In this document: positions 43,715-52,261 of the stretch, piece by piece
Layout: each line of letters opens with the position of its first letter
Position numbering within the stretch: the first letter of the stretch is position 1
Assembly (NCBI RefSeq): GCF_018860825.1
Contig: NZ_JAHKPZ010000034.1
Span: forward strand, 124,001-188,000
Length of the DNA: 64,000 nucleotides
Source of the DNA: Lacinutrix sp. C3R15
GTDB lineage: Bacteria > Bacteroidota > Bacteroidia > Flavobacteriales > Flavobacteriaceae
Direction: 5' to 3'
Program-made: the position numbers and the translations under genes
Notes under the pieces: generated by a model
What the model was told of the DNA's origin: nothing
What the model saw: the letters and a program-made list of their open reading frames with translations, nothing else
Databases searched by the model: none

Positions 43715-44965
43715 TTATTGTCCTTTGATAATATTATAATTTGCTTTTGCGAGTTGTAACTCCATTTTATGTTTTACTAAAGTATTTTCGTCTTCATATA
43801 AATTGGTTAATTCTGTTATATATGCTGAAGAAGTAATCACACCATTTTTAAGTTGTGAATCTGCAGATTTTAGCACCTCTTTTCTTAGGTTGATTATTTC
43901 TACATCGGAAGCTATAAAAGTTTCAATTTTAGCAATTTCTTTTATTTGTTTATTCAGTTCTATATTGGTATTTAGTTTAAAAATTTCGGTTTCTATATCA
44001 ATAATATCTTTATTAATAATAAGTGATTCACGTTGCTTTTTATTAGAATTCCAATCAAAAACATTCCATTGCAATGAAACACCAACAGTATAAAATGTTT
44101 GAAATGAATTATCTAACATATTCAATCCTGGATTACCATAACCACCTGTTGCAAAACCAATAAATTTTGGCGCATTTTGTTTAGATAATAAACTTTCTGA
44201 ATTTTCAATTTCCTCTTTTTTAAGCTCAAAAAGTGCTAATTCAGGTCTTTTTAAATCCTGTTCTAATGTTGTTTCTACTAATGGATTTTGAAATTGTGTT
44301 GCAACTGGTAATGGTTGATTAATTAAACTAGATAACGTTTCTATAAGTGTTCTTTTATTACTTATTAACTCTTGATATTGTTGTTTAATTTTTAATAGTT
44401 CTGCTTGTAAGATTTTATCAGAAGTAGGTAAAATAACACCATATGTAATACCAGATTGCACTTCTTTTAATTTTGCTTGTAATTGCGCTTGTTTAGCGTT
44501 TAATAACAAGGCAGCTTCTTGAGTTAATAAAACCGAAAAATAGAGTTGGTTAATTTGTTGTTTTAGTTGATACAAACTAACCTCTACCTGTTTTTGTTTT
44601 GTTTTTAATTGTGTAGTTTTTAAATGTAATGAAGCATCTGTTGCTCCTCCATTAAAAATTAATTGATTTACAGAAAGTGTTGCTCGATATTGATCTTTAT
44701 TTAAAGGCTCTATACTTGTATTTGCAATAGGTATTTCTATCACATCAGATTGATAGGTAGCTTTAGCATCTAAACTAATTTGAGGTAATTTAGATGTAGA
44801 TAAAACTTGATAATCTAATTTATTTTGCTCCTCTAAAAGTTTATTTTGTTTTACTAACGGATAATTTTGATCAACTAACTGGTAACATTCTTGTAAAGTA
44901 ATACTTTGTTGTGCTGTACTTGATAATGTAATTAAGATTATAAAAAGGACTATTACATGTTTCAT
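43715..44965 (-). CDS. TolC-like outer-membrane protein of the ABC exporter
   Basis: A 416-residue outer-membrane efflux protein with a signal peptide ending near TLSSTAQ, two OEP halves and long coiled coils. Starts 1 bp after the TetR gene stop. E. coli ybhGFSR has no own TolC, so this operon is self-sufficient by comparison. Confidence 0.9.
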   Translation of the reverse strand: MKHVIVLFIILITLSSTAQQSITLQECYQLVDQNYPLVKQNKLLEEQNKLDYQVLSTSKLPQISLDAKATYQSDVIEIPIANTSIEPLNKDQYRATLSVNQLIFNGGATDASLHLKTTQLKTKQKQVEVSLYQLKQQINQLYFSVLLTQEAALLLNAKQAQLQAKLKEVQSGITYGVILPTSDKILQAELLKIKQQYQELISNKRTLIETLSSLINQPLPVATQFQNPLVETTLEQDLKRPELALFELKKEEIENSESLLSKQNAPKFIGFATGGYGNPGLNMLDNSFQTFYTVGVSLQWNVFDWNSNKKQRESLIINKDIIDIETEIFKLNTNIELNKQIKEIAKIETFIASDVEIINLRKEVLKSADSQLKNGVITSSAYITELTNLYEDENTLVKHKMELQLAKANYNIIKGQ

Positions 44966-44966
44966 T

Positions 44967-45581
44967 TTAAATATTCTTTATGGAGTTGATAATAAAATTA
45001 GCAACTTCCGTTTTACGGTCTTCTATTAATTGTTTGTATGCTTTTTCATCTACATTTGTAAAAGCCATGATTAATGGTTTTGCTACAAAAGGAAAAATAT
45101 TTAGGGCTAGAATATGGATAAACAATTGTTCAGCAGAAATTGGTTTTATAGTACCTTTTTTCACTTCTTTATCTACTTGTTTTTTAAATATATCTAGATT
45201 TGGAAAACCTTCGTTATTTTTCATTTGCAAAATAAAATCTGGATTTCTATTCAGTTCTTGAATGATAAAATTTGGTAAATACGGATGCTTAACAATGAAT
45301 GTTATATAGTTTAAAGTAAATTTTTTTACTTTTTCTTCAATGGAAGAATCTTCATTTAAAACAGCATTTAATTGAGGTGCTAATAAGGAAAATGCATTTT
45401 TAAAAACTGCTTCAAACAACAACTGTTTATTTCTGTAATAATAGTGAAGCATTGCCTTATTAATTCCTGCTTTATCTGCAATTTCTTGCATGCGTGCTCC
45501 ATTCATTCCTTTAGATTGAAAAATATTTTTTGCCGCTTCTAAAATTCTCTCTTCGGTATTTTCGTCTTTTGCTCTTTTCAT
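44967..45581 (-). CDS. TetR/AcrR family repressor (CecR-like position)
   Basis: Start set at the ATG at 45581 (TTG-ATA precede in frame). A 204-residue repressor with N-terminal TetR HTH (EERILEAAKNIFQSKGMNGARMQEIADKAGINKAMLHYYYRNKQLLFEAVF) and a ligand domain. First gene of the exporter operon, as CecR is beside ybhGFSR in enterobacteria. A 16-bp palindrome 16 bp before the start is the likely operator, so autoregulation and control of the operon are expected. Confidence 0.9.
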   Translation of the reverse strand: MKRAKDENTEERILEAAKNIFQSKGMNGARMQEIADKAGINKAMLHYYYRNKQLLFEAVFKNAFSLLAPQLNAVLNEDSSIEEKVKKFTLNYITFIVKHPYLPNFIIQELNRNPDFILQMKNNEGFPNLDIFKKQVDKEVKKGTIKPISAEQLFIHILALNIFPFVAKPLIMAFTNVDEKAYKQLIEDRKTEVANFIINSIKNI

Positions 45582-45596
45582 TATCAACTATATAGT

Positions 45597-45612
45597 TTAA
45601 CCATTTGGTTAA
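45597..45612. promoter_or_regulatory. Likely TetR operator
   Basis: Perfect palindrome TTAACCA-TT-TGGTTAA directly upstream of the tetR start, a size and place typical for TetR-family sites. Confidence 0.65.
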
Positions 45613-45621
45613 TAAATTTAC

Positions 45622-45659
45622 AAAAAATAATCAAACATAATACGGTTTGATTATTTTTA
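45622..45659 (-). terminator. Terminator after the cydAB operon
   Basis: AATAATCAAAC / GTTTGATTATT perfect 11-bp stem with A-run and T-run on either side, 19 bp past the stop of the 100-residue membrane protein gene. Confidence 0.88.
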
Positions 45660-45677
45660 TTTACTTTATATAATATT

Positions 45678-45980
45678 TTAGGTAGAGTACTTTAATTTGC
45701 GTGTTATAAATTTAACAGCAATAAGCCCTAAAATAGCTCCTAAAACAGAAACCAAACAGTTAATAATAAATAATGAACTGTGAAATGTTCCGTTTTGCAT
45801 AATAGACCAAGGATCAAAACCTAACCTACCAAAAGATTTGATTAAAAAAATGCTACCAAAAACACCTACTAATGTGTTTCCTGTAAAGCCAAAAGAATAT
45901 TGTTTTTTAATGTAAGCAAATACATTTGCGGTTAAGATTCCTATGAAAATACTAATTAAAGAAATTAATGTTCCTGTCAT
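45678..45980 (-). CDS. Small membrane protein of the cydAB operon
   Basis: A 100-residue protein with three hydrophobic segments (about 3-23, 34-50 and 68-92) and GFTGNTLVGVFGSIFLIKSFGRLGF in the middle, reminiscent of GlsB/YeaQ transglycosylase-associated-type small membrane proteins. It starts 15 bp after cydB and is followed by a terminator, so it is the last gene of the bd oxidase unit. Unlike CydX it is longer and has three segments. Role unknown. Confidence 0.6.
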   Translation of the reverse strand: MTGTLISLISIFIGILTANVFAYIKKQYSFGFTGNTLVGVFGSIFLIKSFGRLGFDPWSIMQNGTFHSSLFIINCLVSVLGAILGLIAVKFITRKLKYST

Positions 45981-45995
45981 AATTTTAAATTTTAA

Positions 45996-47072
45996 TTAAT
46001 GCTCACCATAACCAACATCATCCATTTTTCCTTTAAAAACACGATATTGAATTACCATATAAGCAGCAACTAAAACCACTGCTATTGCAAACCAATATAC
46101 ACCAACCGATAGGCCATATTCATGAGCTGCTACATTGTATAAGGTTAAATCTGGATTGACATTATTTGTAGAGGGCAATACTTTTGGAAAAATAGAAGCT
46201 ACGGTTGATGTTAAACCACCAAATAAAAACAAAGAGGAAAACAAAAACCCCATTCCGTGTTTTTGAAATGATTTTACTTTAAATAACCCAAATAATCCTG
46301 TAAATGTAATTATAGGAAAAATCCATAACCAAGGTGTATCTAAAAAGTTATGAAACGGTTTTGGCTCAATAATATGCCAAACCAGCAATGAAATAATTAC
46401 TAAAGCTAAAAGCACAAAATTAAGATTAAAAACGACACGTTTTAATTTTTCATTTAAGTCCGAATTGGTTTTAAATATAATCCAATTGGCACCATGAATG
46501 GTTAAAGCGACTACTCCAACAATTCCTAATAAAACCGTAAACCAATCTAGAATTCCTAATTGTTCTGCTTGCGGACTAAAAGTTGGATTCCAAAGCGGTA
46601 AGAAAAAATAATGCGCCTCATGTGTAGACACACCATTAACCACACTTCCTAAATTAACTCCTCTTACAACATTACCTAAAGCCACACCAAAAAAGAGTGC
46701 TAAAAGTAAACTTGAAATACCAAAAGCTTTATCCCAAATAGATTGCCATATAGTATTGTGAATTTGCCCTCTTAACTCTAAGCCTATAGCTCTAAAAATA
46801 AGCAGCCAAAGAATCATTATTAAGGGTAAGTAAAAGCCGCTAAAAGAAGAAGCATATAAAGTAGGAAAAGCAAAAAACAAAACACCTCCTGCTGCAATTA
46901 GCCAAACTTCATTAGCATCCCAAAAAGGACCAATGGCATTGGTGATTGCTTTTTTATCTTTTTCTTTTTTAGCAAAGAATAAATGAATAATTCCTGCTCC
47001 AAAATCATAACCATCTAAAATTACATAAACAGCTAACATTGTCATTAAAACGATATACCAAAATAATTCCAT
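45996..47072 (-). CDS. cydB: Cytochrome bd ubiquinol oxidase subunit II
   Basis: A 358-residue integral membrane protein with about nine TM segments; diagnostic stretches are LDGYDFGAGIIHLFFAKK (about 19-36), IGPFWDANEVWLIAAGGVLFFAFP (about 47-70) and, near the end, LSVGVYWFAIAVVLVAAYMVIQY. It partners CydA (2 bp upstream) in a terminal oxidase that reduces O2 with quinol and is comparatively resistant to sulfide and NO. Confidence 0.95.
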   Translation of the reverse strand: MELFWYIVLMTMLAVYVILDGYDFGAGIIHLFFAKKEKDKKAITNAIGPFWDANEVWLIAAGGVLFFAFPTLYASSFSGFYLPLIMILWLLIFRAIGLELRGQIHNTIWQSIWDKAFGISSLLLALFFGVALGNVVRGVNLGSVVNGVSTHEAHYFFLPLWNPTFSPQAEQLGILDWFTVLLGIVGVVALTIHGANWIIFKTNSDLNEKLKRVVFNLNFVLLALVIISLLVWHIIEPKPFHNFLDTPWLWIFPIITFTGLFGLFKVKSFQKHGMGFLFSSLFLFGGLTSTVASIFPKVLPSTNNVNPDLTLYNVAAHEYGLSVGVYWFAIAVVLVAAYMVIQYRVFKGKMDDVGYGEH

Positions 47073-47074
47073 AA

Positions 47075-48406
47075 TTAGTGTTGATTTAGTTGTGGGCCTT
47101 TATTAATAATTTTTCCTGCTAACATTAAAAATAGTAAGCCAAGAAGTAAGTATAAACCTATAAAACCTAATAAGGTAAATAAAGTATTACCAGAAGATAC
47201 TGTTGGCGATGCGCCATCTGCAGTACGCAATAGGTTATAAACAAGCCAAGGCTGTCTTCCTAATTCTGCAGTGTACCAACCTGTTGTATTAGCAATATAA
47301 GGAAATGGTAACATAAACATGAGCGACCATAAAATCCATTTTGTTTTAAATAGTTTTTTTCTAAACAACTGTACTGCAGCAATTAACATTAACCCAATAA
47401 AAATGGTTCCTAAACCAACCATAATATGGTAAGAGTAATACAAACCAGGAACATTTGTTGGGTGTACACTTTCATCAAATTCATTTAAACCTTTTATTTG
47501 CGCATCCCATTCTTGATAGGTTAAAAAACTTAAAATATTAGGAACAGCTATTTTATTATCTAGTTTTTTCTCTAACATATTAGGCTGCCCAATCAATACA
47601 ATTTCTGATCCACCCTCTTCGGTTTCAAAAATCCCTTCCATAGCTGCAAATGTTGCAGGCTGGTGTTTTACTACGTTTTTAGCTGTCCAGTCTCCTGTAG
47701 GAAAAGCTACTAACAAACTAGAAATTAAACCAAAAACAACACCTGTTTTTACAAATAGTTTACCAAATTCATTATGCTTATTATTTAGTAAATAAAAGGC
47801 TCCAATAGCAGCAACCACAAAGGAAGAAGTAACAATAGAAGCAGCTTGATTGTGCAAATAAGAAGGTAACAACCAAGGGTTAGAAAATAAAGCGCCAAAG
47901 TTATTTAATACAAATCTCCCGTTCTCTATAATCTCATAACCTACAGGATGTTGCATCCAAGAATGGGTTGCTATAATTAAATAACCACTTGCCCAGGAAC
48001 CTAAAAAAACAAGGAAACCAGTGAGAAAATGCAGTTTATGACCCATTAGTTTTTCGCCAAATAAAAAGAGTCCTAAAAAGGACGATTCTAAAAAGAAGGA
48101 AAACATACCTTCCATGGCTAAAGTCTGGCCAATAATACCTCCTGTAAGCTCTGAAAACTTAGCCCAATTGGTACCAAACTGAAACTCCATTGGTATTCCT
48201 GTAACCACACCCATAGCAAAGTTAAGCGCAAAAATCTTCATCCAAAATTTTGCAGCATCGTTATATTTTTCCAATTTAGAAAATAGAAACTTACCTTTAA
48301 AATAGACTATCATTAATGATAATCCCATGGTTAATTGCGGAAATAAATAGTGAAATGTAATAGTAAATGCAAACTGCATTCTATCGTAAAAGAGCATATC
48401 CTCCAT
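47075..48406 (-). CDS. cydA: Cytochrome bd ubiquinol oxidase subunit I
   Basis: A 443-residue CydA: His19 (FAFTITFHYLFPQL) is the high-spin haem b ligand, GIPMEFQFGTNW and AMEGMFSFFLESSFLGLFLFGE carry conserved acidic residues, and AELGRQPWLVYNLLRT is the GRQPW signature. The Q-loop is short, so this is the short-loop class. A Crp/Fnr-type promoter module lies 37 bp upstream of its start, tying the oxidase to the shared regulon. Confidence 0.95.
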   Translation of the reverse strand: MEDMLFYDRMQFAFTITFHYLFPQLTMGLSLMIVYFKGKFLFSKLEKYNDAAKFWMKIFALNFAMGVVTGIPMEFQFGTNWAKFSELTGGIIGQTLAMEGMFSFFLESSFLGLFLFGEKLMGHKLHFLTGFLVFLGSWASGYLIIATHSWMQHPVGYEIIENGRFVLNNFGALFSNPWLLPSYLHNQAASIVTSSFVVAAIGAFYLLNNKHNEFGKLFVKTGVVFGLISSLLVAFPTGDWTAKNVVKHQPATFAAMEGIFETEEGGSEIVLIGQPNMLEKKLDNKIAVPNILSFLTYQEWDAQIKGLNEFDESVHPTNVPGLYYSYHIMVGLGTIFIGLMLIAAVQLFRKKLFKTKWILWSLMFMLPFPYIANTTGWYTAELGRQPWLVYNLLRTADGASPTVSSGNTLFTLLGFIGLYLLLGLLFLMLAGKIINKGPQLNQH

Positions 48407-48442
48407 ATTGAAAAGACTTTTTTAAACAATAAATTTATTTTG

Positions 48443-48486
48443 TAAAGATATTTTAAATCCTTTTTATACTATGTAACATAAGTAAC
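48443..48486 (-). promoter_or_regulatory. Crp/Fnr-type promoter module of cydAB
   Basis: Dyad GTAAC-ATAA-GTAAC (one mismatch) at 48473-48486 and -7 element TATCTTTA at 48450-48443, 22 bp apart, reading toward cydA. Confidence 0.7.
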
Positions 48487-48560
48487 TAAAATGTGTTAAA
48501 ACTCGAATACCCTTAGTAAAATTTAAAAAAATGTGTTTAACAGCGTATTAACGTTTTTAA

Positions 48561-48604
48561 GTAACATTAGTTACACTTAAAACCTATATTTTATTATATA
48601 ATTG
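48561..48604 (+). promoter_or_regulatory. Crp/Fnr-type promoter module of the SoxB-like operon
   Basis: Perfect dyad GTAAC-ATTA-GTTAC at 48561-48574 and TATAATTG at 48597-48604 (one mismatch to TAnnTTTG), 22 bp apart, reading toward the small secreted protein gene. Confidence 0.65.
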
Positions 48605-48612
48605 TATTTATT

Positions 48613-48975
48613 TTGAAAACAAAAGCATACATATCAATAATTTTAATGCTCCTCTTTTTGGTGAAATTAGGTGCAATAGATGCTAATGGATTAAATTTTC
48701 TTTTTAGTGGTAATGAAATCACTTTTGTAAAACCAAATTGCAAAAAGAAGAATTCTCCAAAACTAGCAAAAGATAATATAAATGTATTACAAACTAATTC
48801 TTTATCTACACAAATGATTAGTTTAGACAGTTATTGTACATCTCAATTTCAATTTCAGTTATTTTCATGGGATATACTATATAACGAACCCTTTACCGTT
48901 TTTAATGAACATTTTTCTTCAAAATTAAGCTTTAGATATTTAGAGCATATTGCTCCTCCTCCTCGTTTGGTATAA
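48613..48975 (+). CDS. Small secreted protein with C-terminal HIAPPPRLV tail
   Basis: Up to 120 residues from a TTG at 48613 (MKTKAYISII...), or 109 from ATG at 48646. The -7 element predicts a transcript start near 48610, which would make the TTG nearly leaderless, so the start is open. The TTG form gives a normal signal peptide. It carries few Cys (one in PNCKKKN, one in SYCTSQ) and a proline tail, like the small protein at 55603 that ends FHPPQV. First gene of the DoxX/DsrE/SoxB-like operon. Unknown function. Confidence 0.6.
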   Translation: MKTKAYISIILMLLFLVKLGAIDANGLNFLFSGNEITFVKPNCKKKNSPKLAKDNINVLQTNSLSTQMISLDSYCTSQFQFQLFSWDILYNEPFTVFNEHFSSKLSFRYLEHIAPPPRLV

Positions 48976-49079
48976 TTTAATGTTTTAATTCATGCTATCG
49001 TTTGTGATAGCAGCAACCTGAAAAACATCTCACAAAGATAGTTTTCACATATTTAATACTCATTTTATACTATTTAATA

Positions 49080-49484
49080 ATGGCGACAAAAATTTTAATA
49101 AGCCGTCGTTCCATACAATTGTTACGCATATTGGTGAGTGGCATATTTCTAATAGCTGGTTTTAACCACTTGCTTCATATAGAAAAAACTACGCAACGAA
49201 TAGAACAAGCCAGTTTTAAAGGTATCGCTTACTTTTTTGGCGAACCAAAATGGCTAATTATACTTTCTGGTATTGTAATGCTTATCGCTGGATTTCTATT
49301 CCTTATTGGTTACAAAACCAAATGGGCAGCAATTGTATTGGTGGCAGTTTTAGTACCTATTACCTTAACCATTCAAGTTGGTCAAATTACCACACTTGGG
49401 CCTTTATTTAAAAACATAGCAATTTTAGGTGGACTTCTATTTTTTATACTGAACGACACCAACAACCTCTTAAAACAAAATTAA
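49080..49484 (+). CDS. DoxX-like membrane protein
   Basis: A 134-residue inner-membrane protein with four hydrophobic segments and DoxX features: RILVSGIFLIAGFNHLLH (about 16-33), FGEPKWLIILSGIVMLIAGFLFLIGYKTKWAAIVL. DoxX-type proteins occur in thiosulfate:quinone oxidoreductases and other redox complexes. Followed after 2 bp by the DsrE-like gene, so it belongs to a sulfur-linked unit. Confidence 0.82.
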   Translation: MATKILISRRSIQLLRILVSGIFLIAGFNHLLHIEKTTQRIEQASFKGIAYFFGEPKWLIILSGIVMLIAGFLFLIGYKTKWAAIVLVAVLVPITLTIQVGQITTLGPLFKNIAILGGLLFFILNDTNNLLKQN

Positions 49485-49486
49485 AA

Positions 49487-49912
49487 ATGAAAAACATATT
49501 TTATACTTCAATACTTTTAGTACTTACATTATTTGTTAGTACTACCATTCAAGCACAAAACTCACAAAATCATACAAAAAATGATTACGTAGTAGTAACA
49601 AAAAAAGTAGCACAATTACAACCTATTATCTTAACTGCTGAAGCGCTAAAAGCCGAAGAAGGAAAAGATTTTGGTGATTTTGAAGTTATTATTTGCGGTC
49701 AAAATATTGGAGATATAACAGATCCTGAGAAAATTAATAAATTCATTGAAAAAGCAGAAAAAGCTGGAGTAACTATAGTTGCTTGCGGATTTTCACTTGA
49801 TAAATTTAAAATAGAAAGAGCATCTGTTCCTAAAGCAATTAAAATTGTTGAAAACGGAATTTTATACAACTTCCAACTTCAAAAACAAGATTATAAAAAC
49901 TTAAGCCTTTAA
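49487..49912 (+). CDS. Exported DsrE-like protein
   Basis: A 141-residue protein with a signal peptide (cleavage near TIQAQN, about residue 23) and a DsrE/DsrF-like fold. Two Cys lie where sulfur-carrier members have theirs: FEVIICGQNIGD (about 70) and TIVACGFSLDKF (about 105). It may bind persulfide in the periplasm and hand it to the neighbouring SoxB-like enzyme. Overlap-free but tight (2 bp) spacing on both sides. Confidence 0.82.
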   Translation: MKNIFYTSILLVLTLFVSTTIQAQNSQNHTKNDYVVVTKKVAQLQPIILTAEALKAEEGKDFGDFEVIICGQNIGDITDPEKINKFIEKAEKAGVTIVACGFSLDKFKIERASVPKAIKIVENGILYNFQLQKQDYKNLSL

Positions 49913-49914
49913 TT

Positions 49915-51576
49915 ATGACAACCAATAAAAAATTAATTTTTAAAACTGTTTTTGTTTTAGGAATTTTAGCTTCAATCTTTTCTTGTAATTCGGAAAAGAA
50001 AAATCAAAAAGCAGATATTAGTACAACCAAAAAAGACACTTTAAGTATAAGCATTTTACAAACTGCAGATATTCACGGACAGTTAGACACACATCCCGAA
50101 TTATTTTGGGAAGACGAAAAAATTGTCTTTAAAAATCGTGGTGGTCTTGCCAATATTAAAACCCTTTTTGATAAAGAACGTGAAGCAAACCCAAACAAAA
50201 CCATTATTGTAGATGGAGGCGATTTAATACAAGGAAGTGGTTATGCTGCTTTATCTGAAGGTAAAGTAATGCAAGATGTTGTTAAAAACATGGGCTACGA
50301 TGTTATTATTCCTGGTAACTGGGAAGTGGTTTATGGCAAGGACATGATGCTAGAAATTATGAAAGGTTACGAAACCAACGTTATAGTTCAAAATATGTTT
50401 AATGATGATGATGAAAAACCATTATTTCCTGCATATGCTGTAAAAGAAATCGATGGCATCCGTTTAGGTTTTGTGGGCATTAATGATCCAGACGTTCCTG
50501 TTAGACAAAACCCTATTTTTAGTAAAGGTATTGGTTTTAGTGGTTTGGATGAAAAACTTAAAAAAATGGTAGATGATATCAAGATTAAAGAAAAAATAGA
50601 TGTCCTTTTCTTGGTAACACATATTGGTATTTTTAAACAAGTAGAATTGGCTAATAATCCTATTGCAGAACATGTCGATTATATATTAGGTAACGATACG
50701 CATGAACGTGTACGTGAAATGATTCAAGGAAAATATGCTAAAGTTACAGAACCAGGTGCCTTTGGTTCTTTTGTTGGTAAGCTAACCTTGCATTTTGTAG
50801 ATGGCAAATTAGTAGGAGATGATTATAAACTTATTGATGTAGATCCTGAAGTATATCCTGCAGACAAAACGATTCAGGATCTTATAGATACCGAAAAAGC
50901 ACCTTACAAAGAAAATTTAGAAACCATTATTGGATATACCAACACACCAATTTACAGATACTTAACGGTTGAAAACCCAATGGATAATATGATTACAGAT
51001 GCTGCACGTTGGAAAACTGGTGTAGATATTTCTATATCTAATGGTTTTCGTTTTGGAAACCCAATAGTTCCTGCAGATGGTAAACCAGCTCCAATTACAA
51101 GAGCTAATTTATGGAATTTACTTCCTGTAAATGAGCCTGTAAAAACAGGAAAAGCAACTGGTAAACAAATTAAAGAGTGGTTAGAAAAAGAAATGCATAA
51201 TGCCTTTTCGCAAGACCCAACCGAACGTTTTGGAGGTTGGTTGGTACGTTTTTCTGGTATGAAAGTAGATTTTAATAGTCAGAAGGAAAGAGGAAAAAGA
51301 ATTAAATCTATAATTGTGAAAGGAAAAGAAATGCAAGACGATGCATATTATACCATTTCTGCATGTGTGCGTCCTGGTGATCCAATTGACAATTTATGTA
51401 GAATGGCAAATGTTAAGGATGTTGAAGTAAAAGATTACACCATACATGAAGCTGTTGAAGAATACTTAAAAAAGAATTCGCCTGTATCGCCAACTTTAGA
51501 AGGAAGAGCATACTGTGATTATCTTGGTGAGTATTCTTTTTCAACAGTACCTCAAACGGATTATGAATTTCATTAA
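49915..51576 (+). CDS. SoxB/5'-nucleotidase-like metallophosphoesterase lipoprotein
   Basis: A 553-residue lipoprotein (Cys24 in SIFSC) with a calcineurin-like domain (about 44-270) and a 5'-nucleotidase C-terminal domain (about 310-530). Metal motifs: ADIHG (Asp52, His54), GGDLIQG (Asp103), VTHIG and GNDTHE. The usual GNHE motif reads GNWE (134-137), with Trp in place of the catalytic His; SoxB thiosulfohydrolases likewise have Trp there (GHWE). The NGFRFG and LHNVF-like (MHNAF) stretches also recall SoxB. In a unit with DsrE and DoxX, a thiosulfonate/sulfur ester hydrolase is more likely than a nucleotidase. A terminator follows. Confidence 0.75.
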   Translation: MTTNKKLIFKTVFVLGILASIFSCNSEKKNQKADISTTKKDTLSISILQTADIHGQLDTHPELFWEDEKIVFKNRGGLANIKTLFDKEREANPNKTIIVDGGDLIQGSGYAALSEGKVMQDVVKNMGYDVIIPGNWEVVYGKDMMLEIMKGYETNVIVQNMFNDDDEKPLFPAYAVKEIDGIRLGFVGINDPDVPVRQNPIFSKGIGFSGLDEKLKKMVDDIKIKEKIDVLFLVTHIGIFKQVELANNPIAEHVDYILGNDTHERVREMIQGKYAKVTEPGAFGSFVGKLTLHFVDGKLVGDDYKLIDVDPEVYPADKTIQDLIDTEKAPYKENLETIIGYTNTPIYRYLTVENPMDNMITDAARWKTGVDISISNGFRFGNPIVPADGKPAPITRANLWNLLPVNEPVKTGKATGKQIKEWLEKEMHNAFSQDPTERFGGWLVRFSGMKVDFNSQKERGKRIKSIIVKGKEMQDDAYYTISACVRPGDPIDNLCRMANVKDVEVKDYTIHEAVEEYLKKNSPVSPTLEGRAYCDYLGEYSFSTVPQTDYEFH

Positions 51577-51615
51577 AACGGTAAACCTAGATGGATAAAG
51601 CATAACTGTTTTAAT

Positions 51616-51645
51616 AAAAAAAAGCCTCTTAGGAGGCTTTTTTTT
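51616..51645. terminator. Bidirectional terminator
   Basis: AAAGCCTC-TTAG-GAGGCTTT hairpin with A8 and T8 flanks between the SoxB-like gene and the convergent methyltransferase gene. Confidence 0.92.
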
Positions 51646-51665
51646 ATTATTCTAATTATATTTTT

Positions 51666-52259
51666 TTAAGGCTTTACACCCAAAAACCGTATCACTTCTG
51701 CTTTTCCTTTGTGATAATTACCTTCAGAAAGTTCGATAGTATTCTCTTGTAACAATTTAACCTCTAATGCCGAAAAATCTTCTTTTATTTCTTCTATAGA
51801 AAACAACATACTTTCCTTTTTAGGTCCACCAGAAGCATTACCTAATTGCGCTTTTGCAAAACCTTCTAAAACAACTTCTCCTCCAACTTTTAAAAATGGA
51901 AGTAAATTTTGATGTGCCTTTTTACGAATTTCTACTGGAAAATGCACAAAACTTAAACCTATAGCATCAAACTTCTCATCGGTTTTAAATTCTTCTACAC
52001 CTACAACTTCATAAGTAATAGCAACGCCTTTCAATTTTGCTAATTGTAAGGCTTTTTCTTTACCTTTTACACTCATATCAAAAGCAGTTACTTCCCAACC
52101 TTGAGCGGCTGCATATACTGCATTTCGACCTTCACCTTCAGCCGGAAGCAATAGTTTTCCTGGTTTTAGTTTATCTAATTGTTGCTTAAAAAACACGTTA
52201 GGTTCGGTACCATAAGCAAATTCTTCATTTGCATACCGTTCATTCCAAAAGTCTTTCAT
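51666..52259 (-). CDS. Class I SAM-dependent methyltransferase (TehB/thiol type)
   Basis: A 197-residue cytoplasmic methyltransferase: WNERYANEEFAYGTEPN (4-20), SAM-binding LLLPAEGEGRNAVYAAAQGWEVTAFDMS (about 36-63), with AEGEGRN in place of a classical GxGxG. Similar proteins are linked to tellurite or thiol methylation. Its start is 2 bp from the upstream lipoprotein methyltransferase gene, so they form a pair. Confidence 0.85.
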   Translation of the reverse strand: MKDFWNERYANEEFAYGTEPNVFFKQQLDKLKPGKLLLPAEGEGRNAVYAAAQGWEVTAFDMSVKGKEKALQLAKLKGVAITYEVVGVEEFKTDEKFDAIGLSFVHFPVEIRKKAHQNLLPFLKVGGEVVLEGFAKAQLGNASGGPKKESMLFSIEEIKEDFSALEVKLLQENTIELSEGNYHKGKAEVIRFLGVKP

Positions 52260-52261
52260 AA

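Noticed and set aside
48993-49012. Terminator between the small secreted protein gene and doxX
   Set aside because: A 7-bp stem (TGCTATC/GATAGCA) exists but there is no T-run; more likely an internal stabilising hairpin.
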